Shown here: piece by piece, positions 1 through 5,859 of the stretch
Layout: the number at the start of each line of letters is the position of its first letter
Position numbering within the stretch: the first letter of the stretch is position 1
NCBI GenBank assembly: GCA_023250775.1
Contig: JAHFAA010000107.1
Coordinates: forward strand, 1,143 to 10,323
Direction of reading: 5' to 3'
Origin: Bdellovibrionales bacterium
GTDB taxonomy: Bacteria; Bdellovibrionota; Bacteriovoracia; Bacteriovoracales; Bacteriovoracaceae
DNA: 9,181 nt
The notes under the pieces: generated by a model
Seen by the model: the letters and a program-made list of their open reading frames with translations, nothing else
Databases searched by the model: none
What the model was told of the DNA's origin: nothing
Translations under genes and position numbers: made by a program

Positions 1-1103
1 CTGTGCTCACCAATAAGTACGCCGAAGGCCTTCCCAAAAAACGCTACTATGGTGGATGTGAATTCGTCGATGCGGTAGAAGAGTTGGCAATTGATCGGAT
101 TAAGAGACTTTTCGGGGCCAATTTTGCAAATGTGCAACCGCACTCTGGCTCCCAGGCCAATATGGGAGCCTATCTTGCTCTGATTGAACTTGGAGATGTG
201 GTGCTGGGAATGAATCTTGCCGAAGGCGGCCACCTCACTCACGGCTCACCCGTCAATTTTTCTGGGCGCTTTTATAAATTTAGTGCCTATGGGCTCAATG
301 CCAAAACTGAAACCATTGACTACGACGTCTTGGCCGAGCAAGCAAAACAACTTCGCCCAAAACTTATCGTGGCCGGGGCCAGCGCTTATCCACGCATTAT
401 TGATTTCGTAAAATTTCGTGCCATCGCCGACAGCGTTGGAGCGAAGTTGATGGTCGATATGGCCCACATCGCAGGCCTGGTTGCTGCCGGATTCCACCCT
501 AACCCCATGGACTATGCCGACGTGGTTACGTCTACGACTCATAAAACGCTTCGTGGTCCCCGAGGTGGGATCATCCTCACTCAAAAAGAAGATTTAGCAA
601 AAAAAATTAATTCCAACGTCTTCCCTGGTATTCAAGGCGGTCCGCTTGAGCATGTGATTGCCGCCAAGGCCGTGGCCTTCAAAGAGGCGCTGCAGCCCGA
701 ATTTAAAACTTACCAAGGTCAGGTTGTGAAAAATGCTGCACGCTTGGCGGGCGGTCTCATGAAAAATGGAATTGAACTTGTCTCGGGTGGAACTGACAAT
801 CATTTATTGCTGGTAAAAACTGATTCTGTGGGATTGTCCGGCAAAGAGGCGGAGAAGGCGCTGGAGTTGGCCGGAATTACCTGTAATAAGAATATGGTTC
901 CTGGGGATAAAAGATCACCTTTCATCACTTCAGGTATTCGCCTTGGAACCCCCGCGATTACGACTCGCGGCCTGAAAGAAAATCACATGGATTGGTTGGC
1001 AGAAACGATTACTAAGGCGCTGAAAAATTCTAAAGACGAGACGTATTTGAAACGCCTGCGGCAAGAAGTTATTGAACTTTGTGTGAAATTTCCGGTGTAT
1101 TAA
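1..1103 (+). CDS. glyA: Serine hydroxymethyltransferase, 5' end missing
   Basis: This PLP enzyme interconverts serine and glycine and charges tetrahydrofolate with a one-carbon unit in the cytoplasm. The reading frame is open to the left edge. The first complete codon is at position 3 and begins V-L-T-N-K-Y-A-E-G, which corresponds to about residue 50 of the family, so roughly 50 N-terminal residues lie outside the window. The GTG at position 3 is an internal valine, not a start. Visible signatures include QPHSGSQAN, GGHLTHGSPVNFSG, VDMAHIAGLVAAG, and TTHKTLRGPRGG with the PLP-binding lysine encoded at 543-545. SGIRLGTPAITTRG lies near the C-terminus. The end at PVY then TAA matches the usual family terminus, so the 3' end is intact. 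No clear hairpin terminator follows. Identity is near certain from continuous similarity to known GlyA proteins. Confidence 0.98.
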   Translation, partial: VLTNKYAEGLPKKRYYGGCEFVDAVEELAIDRIKRLFGANFANVQPHSGSQANMGAYLALIELGDVVLGMNLAEGGHLTHGSPVNFSGRFYKFSAYGLNAKTETIDYDVLAEQAKQLRPKLIVAGASAYPRIIDFVKFRAIADSVGAKLMVDMAHIAGLVAAGFHPNPMDYADVVTSTTHKTLRGPRGGIILTQKEDLAKKINSNVFPGIQGGPLEHVIAAKAVAFKEALQPEFKTYQGQVVKNAARLAGGLMKNGIELVSGGTDNHLLLVKTDSVGLSGKEAEKALELAGITCNKNMVPGDKRSPFITSGIRLGTPAITTRGLKENHMDWLAETITKALKNSKDETYLKRLRQEVIELCVKFPVY

Positions 1104-1359
1104 TGAAAAACTTGGCCGGCAACAACAACTAAAAAAAGTACCAATGCAAACTGAATAAATGCGTGCACAGACAGGTCCTAGGTTGAGTGAAGATTGCAAA
1201 TTAACAAATTCCCCTCGATAACGTCAATACAATGTCTGAATACTTTTGCAAAAATTTTGGGGGCATGTAATTTTTCCACGCATTTCACCTTATTGTTGCC
1301 AATTACTTGTCTAATCCATTCTTAAAAAGTAATAATTTGGAGAACTTAATAAGGATTTT
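1104..1359 (+). other. Intergenic region between glyA and nrdR
   Basis: These 256 bases contain no convincing gene. A nine-codon ORF overlaps the glyA stop and has nothing else in its favour. The sequence is AT-rich and holds a perfect 10-bp palindrome TTTTGCAAAA at 1244-1253. A plausible sigma-70-like promoter lies at its right end. No rho-independent terminator for glyA could be found, so read-through into nrdR is possible. Confidence 0.6.
1307..1336 (+). promoter_or_regulatory. Putative promoter of nrdR-nusB
   Basis: A TTGTCT -35-like box (1307-1312) and an AATAAT -10-like box (1331-1336, 5 of 6 consensus bases) are separated by 18 bases. Transcription would begin a few bases before the nrdR ribosome-binding site. 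The two arms of a 7-bp inverted repeat (ATTACTT 1302-1308, AAGTAAT 1327-1333) overlap both boxes. The call rests on consensus matching only. Confidence 0.35.
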
Positions 1360-1851
1360 ATGCATTGTTTAAAATGCCATGCGAGCGATACCAAGGTAAT
1401 TGACTCACGCCACTTCGATCTGGGGAGTGGTGTTCGGCGCCGTAGACGCTGCGAAGTCTGCCAATATCGCTTTACCACTTATGAGCAAGTTGAGATGGAA
1501 CTGCCGACGATCGTGAAAAACGACGGTCGACGAGAAAAATTTGGTCGGGAAAAAATCATGAATGGTCTTCTCAAGGCCTGTCAAAAACGTCCTATCTCGG
1601 TTACTGATTTAAATGCGGTCGTCGACAAAATTGAATTGCTCCTTGTTCAAACTGATCAAAAAGAAATCCCAAGTAATGAGATCGGAAAGTTTGTGATGGA
1701 AGAACTAAAACAACTAGATCCAGTGGCCTACGTTCGTTTTGCCTCATTTTATTGGAATTTTGATGATGTTGAATCATTCGTATCTGGCTTAACCAGCCAC
1801 TATATGGGAAAAGGGGTGGATTCAAATAACAATACTGAGAGCTTAAACTAA
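1360..1851 (+). CDS. nrdR: Transcriptional repressor NrdR
   Basis: NrdR is an ATP/dATP-sensing repressor that controls ribonucleotide reductase genes by binding NrdR boxes in their promoters. The 163-aa protein has the standard two-part layout. The N-terminal zinc ribbon has Cys3, Cys6, Cys31 and Cys34, with the characteristic VIDSR stretch and the basic patch RRRRR between the pairs. An ATP-cone domain follows over about residues 46-136 (VKNDGRREKFGREKI onward, ending near VAYVRFASFYWNFDD). Length is close to the family norm of about 150-170. The ATG at 1360 is preceded by AAGG at 1351-1354 and begins MHCLKCH, as expected for a family with a cysteine at position 3. Its TAA overlaps the nusB ATG by one base (TAATG), which implies co-transcription and probably coupled translation. 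The riboflavin genes often found between nrdR and nusB are absent here. Gene identity is very secure. Confidence 0.97.
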   Translation: MHCLKCHASDTKVIDSRHFDLGSGVRRRRRCEVCQYRFTTYEQVEMELPTIVKNDGRREKFGREKIMNGLLKACQKRPISVTDLNAVVDKIELLLVQTDQKEIPSNEIGKFVMEELKQLDPVAYVRFASFYWNFDDVESFVSGLTSHYMGKGVDSNNNTESLN

Positions 1852-2318
1852 TGTCGTCACCTTATAATTCCAAGCAAGCCGGTCGTGAATTTGCCTTTCG
1901 TTTTCTTTTTCAATGGGAAGTCACGAAGACAGAAACCAGTCTCCCACCAGTTGACGATGCGCTCGCTATTGCGATTGAACTTTTCCGCCAAATCTTTATT
2001 GACGAAAATGAAAAGGCCCTAAAAATTGATCAGCGCGGGATTACTTTTGCACAACAACTGATCTCCACGGTTTTTAGTAAGAATGCGGAGATTGAAGAAT
2101 GTTTGGCACAATTTTTAAAATTCAAAGGGGCCCATAGCGCCAACAAAGTTGATCTGGCCCTTCTGAAACTAGGGACCTGCGAATTGCTCTTTTTCGCAGA
2201 TACACCCTATAAAGTTGTCCTAAATGAGGCCATAAACCTTGCCAAGCAATATGGTCCCCAAGATTCTCCCAGTTTTATTAATGGTGTCCTCGACAAAGTG
2301 GCCCGCTTAAAACGATAA
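1851..2318 (+). CDS. nusB: Transcription antitermination protein NusB
   Basis: NusB binds the boxA RNA element with NusE (ribosomal protein S10) and takes part in antitermination on rRNA operons. The 155-aa protein is all-helical by composition. It opens with the family pattern of a basic residue followed by an A-x-x-x-L-F helix (REFAFRFLFQWE, about 12-23), continues through VDLALLKLGTCELLF (about 100-114), and ends with the strongly diagnostic VVLNEAINLAKQYGPQDSP and FINGVLDKVAR. Length is slightly above the usual 130-150 because of a longer segment around residues 28-55. The ATG shares its A with the nrdR stop (TAATG) and no strong Shine-Dalgarno is visible, so translation is probably coupled to nrdR. 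The next gene starts only six bases after its stop. Confidence 0.95.
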   Translation: MSSPYNSKQAGREFAFRFLFQWEVTKTETSLPPVDDALAIAIELFRQIFIDENEKALKIDQRGITFAQQLISTVFSKNAEIEECLAQFLKFKGAHSANKVDLALLKLGTCELLFFADTPYKVVLNEAINLAKQYGPQDSPSFINGVLDKVARLKR

Positions 2319-2324
2319 TTTTCC

Positions 2325-2768
2325 ATGCAAAATTTTTCGGTTCCATTTCGCGAACAAGTGGGCCCAGACGTACTCGGAATTTGTTGGATTACCAGAAAGG
2401 CGCTTGAAGAGCGCCCGTTCCCATTTTTGGATATCGATTATCTTTTGGATGGCCTTCTCACCTATCACTTACGACGTACGGGACAAAATGAAGGATCGAC
2501 TCAACCCCAGCGTCACAACTTCTTTATGTCTCACAATTTCGGACGCCCATTTTTCGTCGCCCACATCCATGCCACCGGCCAGGCACTAAAAAAAGATTTT
2601 GCCAGCTTGATGCAGCTTCTGCCGGAACATGACAAGAAAAAGAAATCTCAAAATGCTGCAAACGAAAAAATCATCATCTTGCTTGAAAAAGACCAGCAAG
2701 ACTTGCCCGAAATTAATTCCCTTAAAAAAACCTATCCTGAAAAGCGTTTTGAAGTAATCTACGTCTAA
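2325..2768 (+). CDS. Unrecognised 147-aa protein downstream of nusB
   Basis: I do not recognise this family. The protein has no signal peptide and no membrane segment, so it is probably cytoplasmic. Residues 1-45 contain hydrophobic and aromatic positions (GPDVLGICWITRKALEERP, FPFLDIDYLL). The middle is rich in histidine and phenylalanine (RHNFFMSHNFGRPFFVAHIHATG, about 63-85, shown here only as a region). A lysine-rich linker follows at about 103-108. The C-terminus looks like an alternating strand and helix (KIIILLEKD, then RFEVIYV). The ATG lies six bases after the nusB stop with no clear Shine-Dalgarno, which suggests translational coupling and the same transcript as nrdR-nusB. Its stop codon overlaps the stop of the convergent DUF6165-like gene by four bases (2765-2768). 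Its position argues for a real gene, but its function cannot be inferred from context. Confidence 0.75.
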   Translation: MQNFSVPFREQVGPDVLGICWITRKALEERPFPFLDIDYLLDGLLTYHLRRTGQNEGSTQPQRHNFFMSHNFGRPFFVAHIHATGQALKKDFASLMQLLPEHDKKKKSQNAANEKIIILLEKDQQDLPEINSLKKTYPEKRFEVIYV

Positions 2769-3145
2769 TATTTTTGATATGACTTCACTTCGATAATTTC
2801 ACTGCCAAAATGAGAATTGACGGACTCTTTCAGGGAAAATCTTCGATCATTAACAACATACACTTGTCTGGCAAGGGCGATAAACTCGGCCCCGAAATCC
2901 TGTTTTTTTTCCTTCAACCTGATGGCATCTTCCACATCCCACAGCTGGCCATTGACCACAACCAACTCGGCGATAAATTTCTCCATCCCTTCAAGACCTT
3001 TGGCCTTGATGACCGCACGAAGTGATGCAAGCTCAGTATTGATATGCTGGAGCTTGGCCTGATCTTTGATTTTAGCTTTTTTGATTTCAAGAATTGAAAT
3101 TTTGTCGGCCAATTCGCCAGGTCCAATGGGACATAATATTTGCAT
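2765..3145 (-). CDS. DUF6165-like small protein
   Basis: This 126-aa protein resembles the DUF6165 family, recognised from the N-terminal PIGPGELADKISILEIKKAK pattern and the later LWDVEDAIRLKEKK and ARQVYVVNDRRFSLKESVN stretches. As I recall, members are often found near lipopolysaccharide or polysaccharide genes, and no biochemical function is established. The sequence is mostly charged helix with no signal peptide or membrane segment, so it is likely cytoplasmic. The ATG at 3145 is preceded by a strong AGGAGA (3151-3156) five bases away. That Shine-Dalgarno overlaps the stop codon of greB, only nine bases upstream, so this is the third gene of the phosphatase-greB operon. The stop (TAG) overlaps the convergent upstream-strand gene by four bases. 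Family assignment is from memory of the pattern and is moderately secure; the gene itself is solid. Confidence 0.8.
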   Translation of the reverse strand: MQILCPIGPGELADKISILEIKKAKIKDQAKLQHINTELASLRAVIKAKGLEGMEKFIAELVVVNGQLWDVEDAIRLKEKKQDFGAEFIALARQVYVVNDRRFSLKESVNSHFGSEIIEVKSYQKY

Positions 3146-3154
3146 CAGACTCTC

Positions 3155-3664
3155 CTATGCGATTATTTCTTGATACTGGATTTCCAAAACTTCATACTCA
3201 ATGACTCCCGCCGGGGCATTGACTGAAACGACATCGCCAACTTCTTTTCCTAACAGTGCTGATCCTAAAGGTGACCGCCACGAAATTTTTCCGAGTGCTG
3301 TATCAACCTCGTCAACTCCAACGATGGAGCATTTTTTTGTTTCATCGCTCTCAACATTTTTCATTTTGATTGATGCCCCAAACTGAATTTTGGTGGTTTG
3401 AATGCTCGACGACTCTACAACGACAGCATTTTCAACTCTCGAGTTGAGAAAGTTTATGCGTTTATCAATTTCTCGCAGTCGTTTTTTGCCATAGATATAA
3501 TCAGCATTTTCAGAACGGTCACCATTTCCGGCCGCCCAAGCAACCACTCGTGTCACCTCAGGACGCTCAACTCTCACAAGATGATTAAGTTCATTCACTA
3601 ACTTTTGATATCCATGAGGTGTAATATAATTTTTTTCTTCTTTCTTGGCCGTGATCTTATTCAT
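3155..3664 (-). CDS. greB: Transcription elongation factor GreB
   Basis: Gre factors enter the secondary channel of RNA polymerase and stimulate cleavage of transcripts in backtracked complexes. From the ATG at 3664 the protein is 169 aa. The N-terminal coiled coil covers about residues 12-85 and carries the tip motif GDRSENADY (48-56), with the acidic residues Asp49 and Glu52 that coordinate the catalytic magnesium in the family. The YGKKRLREIDKRI stretch after it is typical of GreB rather than GreA. The C-terminal FKBP-like domain runs from about 90 to 165 and includes SPLGSALLGKEVGD. A longer reading frame extends upstream to 3709, but it would lie inside the phosphatase gene. The 3664 start overlaps the phosphatase stop in an ATGA arrangement and gives the normal family length, so it is preferred. 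GreB versus GreA is called with good confidence. Confidence 0.94.
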   Translation of the reverse strand: MNKITAKKEEKNYITPHGYQKLVNELNHLVRVERPEVTRVVAWAAGNGDRSENADYIYGKKRLREIDKRINFLNSRVENAVVVESSSIQTTKIQFGASIKMKNVESDETKKCSIVGVDEVDTALGKISWRSPLGSALLGKEVGDVVSVNAPAGVIEYEVLEIQYQEIIA

Positions 3665-4140
3665 AGTTTGTGCTTCTTCACGAGATATTTCATGAGCCCC
3701 TCGGAACAATCTTGCACAATATCTAGAACCAAATCAAAAGCGGAAGTGTCACCATAGTAAGGATCAGGAACGATCGACTCAGAACGGTTGATTTTAAAAT
3801 CGGTCATCTTAAAAATTTTAGAATGATATTTTCCTTCGGGATCAAGGGATTCTAGATCGCGAATATTTGAGTCATCCATCCCGATAATATAATCAAAATT
3901 GACAAAATCATTTACGGGGTCAAATTTTCGGGCGATGGAAGTTATCTCTAGACCTCGCAATTTGCCTTGTTTAATCGCGCGGGGATCGGCCTTTTCACCT
4001 GCATGATGGCCAATAGTTCCTGCAGAATCGACGACAATTTTCGTCGCCAATCCTTGGCGCTGTACCACAGCAAGGAAGGCCGCTTCAGCAGAAGGCGAGC
4101 GACAAATGTTGCCAAGACAGACAAAAAGTACTTTAACCAT
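3661..4140 (-). CDS. Low-molecular-weight protein tyrosine phosphatase
   Basis: This cytoplasmic phosphatase family hydrolyses phosphotyrosine. In bacteria it often acts on tyrosine kinases that control polysaccharide export, and arsenate reductases share the fold. From the ATG at 4140 the protein is 159 aa. The P-loop CLGNICRS gives nucleophile Cys8, Arg14 and Ser15, and VPDPYYG supplies the general acid Asp126. Both catalytic elements are intact. The tyrosine pair next to Asp126 argues for true phosphatase rather than arsenate reductase activity. A GTG three codons upstream (4149) could also start it. The ATG is preferred because it gives the usual MVKVLFVCLGN family start, although neither has a strong Shine-Dalgarno. 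The stop overlaps the greB start by four bases (ATGA). No tyrosine kinase or capsule gene is visible in this window, so the substrate is unknown. Confidence 0.92.
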   Translation of the reverse strand: MVKVLFVCLGNICRSPSAEAAFLAVVQRQGLATKIVVDSAGTIGHHAGEKADPRAIKQGKLRGLEITSIARKFDPVNDFVNFDYIIGMDDSNIRDLESLDPEGKYHSKIFKMTDFKINRSESIVPDPYYGDTSAFDLVLDIVQDCSEGLMKYLVKKHKL

Positions 4141-4215
4141 TGAAACCACACTTTTTCATTTGCCAGATTAACACGACTTGAGTATTTGGAAAACTGGGCC
4201 CTTGAAGGAGAATCT
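4141..4215. promoter_or_regulatory. Divergent promoter region between the phosphatase operon and def
   Basis: These 75 bases separate two divergently read units and should hold both promoters. For def, TTGCCA (4160-4165) and TATTTG (4183-4188) are 17 bases apart. The -35 is good and the -10 is weak. For the minus strand I see only poor matches (a GTTAAT-like box). The def Shine-Dalgarno AAGGAG is at 4205-4210. Confidence 0.35.
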
Positions 4216-4788
4216 ATGGCAGTTCTAAAAGTTATTCGCATGGGTAATCCCATTTTGCGAGAAAAGGCCGAAGCGGTGAGCATGGAGGAACTTAAATCAC
4301 CGGCATTTAAGACCCTTATCGATGATATGTTTGAATCTATGGAGGCCCATCAAGGGATTGGACTCGCGGCCCCTCAAATTGGCGTTTCAAAACAGCTGGC
4401 CATCATTGGCATTCCAGAAGATAACCCACGCTATCCAGATGCTCCTGAGACGGAACAATATATCATTATCAACCCCAAGATTAAGGTGTTGGACACCAAA
4501 CTTCAGGGATTTTGGGAAGGCTGTCTCTCGGTTCCGGGCCTGCGCGGATATGTCGAACGTTCCAGAAAACTTCAGATAGACTTCACAACACTCGAAGGAA
4601 AGAGTGAGCGATTGGTGGTGGAAGGTTTTGTTGCGACAGTTTTCCAACATGAACTTGATCATCTGGAAGGCAAACTCTATATCGATCGCATCAAAGATAC
4701 GCGCAAGCTGGTCTTCAATGAGGAATATGATGTCTTCATTGCTCGTGATGAGGATGATGACGAAGAAGATGATAAGAAAATAGTTTAA
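4216..4788 (+). CDS. def: Peptide deformylase with acidic C-terminal tail
   Basis: This metalloenzyme removes the formyl group from the N-terminal methionine of nascent proteins at the ribosome exit. The 190-aa protein has all three family motifs: GIGLAAPQ (47-54), EGCLSVP (101-107) with metal ligand Cys103, and QHELDH (144-149) with ligands His145 and His149 and catalytic Glu146. The start at 4216 is chosen because AAGGAG lies five bases upstream and the protein then begins MAVLKVIRMGNP, as in the family. An in-frame ATG at 4186 would add ten unrelated residues. The C-terminus ends in an unusual acidic run (about 178-186, DEDDDEEDD) followed by KKIV, beyond the catalytic core. The gene stands alone between two minus-strand operons and overlaps the convergent methyltransferase by four bases at the stops (4785-4788). 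Confidence 0.96.
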   Translation: MAVLKVIRMGNPILREKAEAVSMEELKSPAFKTLIDDMFESMEAHQGIGLAAPQIGVSKQLAIIGIPEDNPRYPDAPETEQYIIINPKIKVLDTKLQGFWEGCLSVPGLRGYVERSRKLQIDFTTLEGKSERLVVEGFVATVFQHELDHLEGKLYIDRIKDTRKLVFNEEYDVFIARDEDDDEEDDKKIV

Positions 4789-5588
4789 GTTTTCCGAAAC
4801 GTCCGAAAAAGAATAGGCGAAAAATTACCTATCGCCACCGGTAAGGCCTCACGAAAAAATTCCGCAAAAAGCGAATATTTCACTTTCCCGCCTTTGGGAA
4901 GAACCGATTTGTGAAAAACACGGCTTACATAAAAATGCGTGGAAAGATAATTTTTCGGATATGTCGCCGGCACCTCAATCAATCCCATCTGATTCATTTG
5001 AGGAATAATATTTTCAGTCAAATAAAGATTGTGCCCGCTCTCCACCACCTCGTCAGCGATAACCATCTCACGCCTCGCCTGATTCAATAAATCCAGTGGT
5101 TCGCGATAGGATTCCACCTGAATATACAATCCACCTGGACGCAAAGTTGCCGCAATGTTTTGCAAAACAGAGATTTGGTCTTTGCGATCCATAATGTTGA
5201 TTACTGATCGCTCGGTAATCACAATATCAGCACGACCTGGGTAAAAGGAAAGCTCACGGGCATCGCCGAGTGCGATGGCACAGTTACTGATCTCTCGACT
5301 GGACGCCAATTCAAACAATTCTGGCACAAATTCCAAACCCGACAGTTGCAGGTCCGGGAAAACTTCTCTAATTTTTGCCAAAAGATAGGCATTGCCACAG
5401 CCGACATCCAAAAGAGAAACAGGGCGCTCGCGTTCCGCTTGTAAAAAGGCCCCAATTTCTTTCAGGAAAAAACTGGTTTCAGAATCACGAATATAGGGAT
5501 CTTCCATAGAGCATGTTCCCGTCAGACCATTTAATCTGGCCACGCGGTGATAATGATCGAATAGAATTTTGTCGTAATCTTTGTGCAT
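4785..5588 (-). CDS. Class I SAM-dependent methyltransferase
   Basis: The Rossmann-type SAM-binding core is clear. From the ATG at 5588 (267 aa), motif I is LLDVGCGNAYLL (59-70). An acidic residue that should contact the SAM ribose sits in SGLEF (Glu86), followed by GDARELSF (about 108-115), DIVITERSVINI (121-132) and the post-core LRPGGLYI (149-156). The ERSVIN segment resembles methyltransferases that act on small molecules or sugars, but the substrate cannot be told. The C-terminal third (SRVFHKSVLPKGG onward) is probably the substrate-specific cap. No membrane segment or signal peptide is present. The start shares a base with the stop of the lipoprotein gene (TAATG), indicating coupled translation as the last gene of the operon. 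A TTG five codons upstream (5603) is in frame but less likely. The stop overlaps the def stop by four bases. Confidence 0.88.
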   Translation of the reverse strand: MHKDYDKILFDHYHRVARLNGLTGTCSMEDPYIRDSETSFFLKEIGAFLQAERERPVSLLDVGCGNAYLLAKIREVFPDLQLSGLEFVPELFELASSREISNCAIALGDARELSFYPGRADIVITERSVINIMDRKDQISVLQNIAATLRPGGLYIQVESYREPLDLLNQARREMVIADEVVESGHNLYLTENIIPQMNQMGLIEVPATYPKNYLSTHFYVSRVFHKSVLPKGGKVKYSLFAEFFREALPVAIGNFSPILFRTFRKT

Positions 5589-5848
5589 TAATTTACTTTG
5601 CAATCGGTGTTGCCACCTTGAAGCTTGCCAGGTTTCTTGGCCTGGGATTCCTCTTCAAGTTTCTTTTTCAAATCTTCTTCTTTGGTGCAACCACCTTCTT
5701 TGGGTTTTAAATCAGAAAAATCATCTTTCGAGCTTTCCACCGATGAAGCTTGCCCTATAGGCATTTGCTTGGACTTTGCCTGCTCATGGCAAGAAACCAG
5801 TGCCAATAAAATGAAAGTTAAAAAGATACCCCATGGTAACCTTCTCAC
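5588..5848 (-). CDS. Small putative lipoprotein
   Basis: This 86-aa protein has a textbook lipoprotein signal. Two arginines at the N-terminus (MRRLPWGIF) are followed by a hydrophobic stretch and a lipobox LVSC with the acylated cysteine at position 20. The mature part is short, hydrophilic and lysine/glutamate-rich, with a charged segment KEEDLKKKLEEES that may be helical. Two further cysteines, at 54 and 83, could form a disulfide in the periplasm. The residue after the cysteine is histidine, not the aspartate that retains lipoproteins in the inner membrane of enterobacteria. The start is GTG at 5848, chosen because GGAGG lies five bases upstream; a GTG at 5860 overlaps that site and is rejected. 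The gene starts 11 bases after the dehydrogenase stop. I recognise no family and infer no function beyond envelope location. Confidence 0.8.
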   Translation of the reverse strand: MRRLPWGIFLTFILLALVSCHEQAKSKQMPIGQASSVESSKDDFSDLKPKEGGCTKEEDLKKKLEEESQAKKPGKLQGGNTDCKVN

Positions 5849-5853
5849 AACGT

Positions 5854-5858
5854 CCTCC
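5854..5858 (-). promoter_or_regulatory. Ribosome-binding site that fixes the lipoprotein start
   Basis: On the minus strand GGAGG is followed after five bases by GTG at 5848. It also overlaps the alternative GTG at 5860, which overlaps the preceding TAG stop, so that codon cannot use it. This decides between the 86-aa and 90-aa versions. Confidence 0.75.
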
Positions 5859-5859
5859 A

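Noticed and set aside
1103..1132. Nine-codon ORF (MKNLAGNNN) overlapping the glyA stop
   Set aside because: It is very short, has no ribosome-binding site of its own and no coding signature; probably chance.
1288..1354. CCTTATT (1288-1294) complementary to AATAAGG (1348-1354) over the nrdR ribosome-binding site, a possible riboswitch-like sequestration
   Set aside because: Only seven pairs with a 53-base loop, and the likely transcription start lies downstream of the first arm.
2897..2914. A-run in the DUF6165-like gene (minus strand A AAA AAA) as a programmed frameshift site
   Set aside because: No stimulatory hairpin or properly spaced Shine-Dalgarno-like element was seen, and the zero-frame protein is complete and family-like.
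3665..3709. GreB starting 15 codons earlier at 3709
   Set aside because: The extension lies in the phosphatase coding sequence and has no family similarity; the ATGA-coupled start at 3664 gives the normal length.
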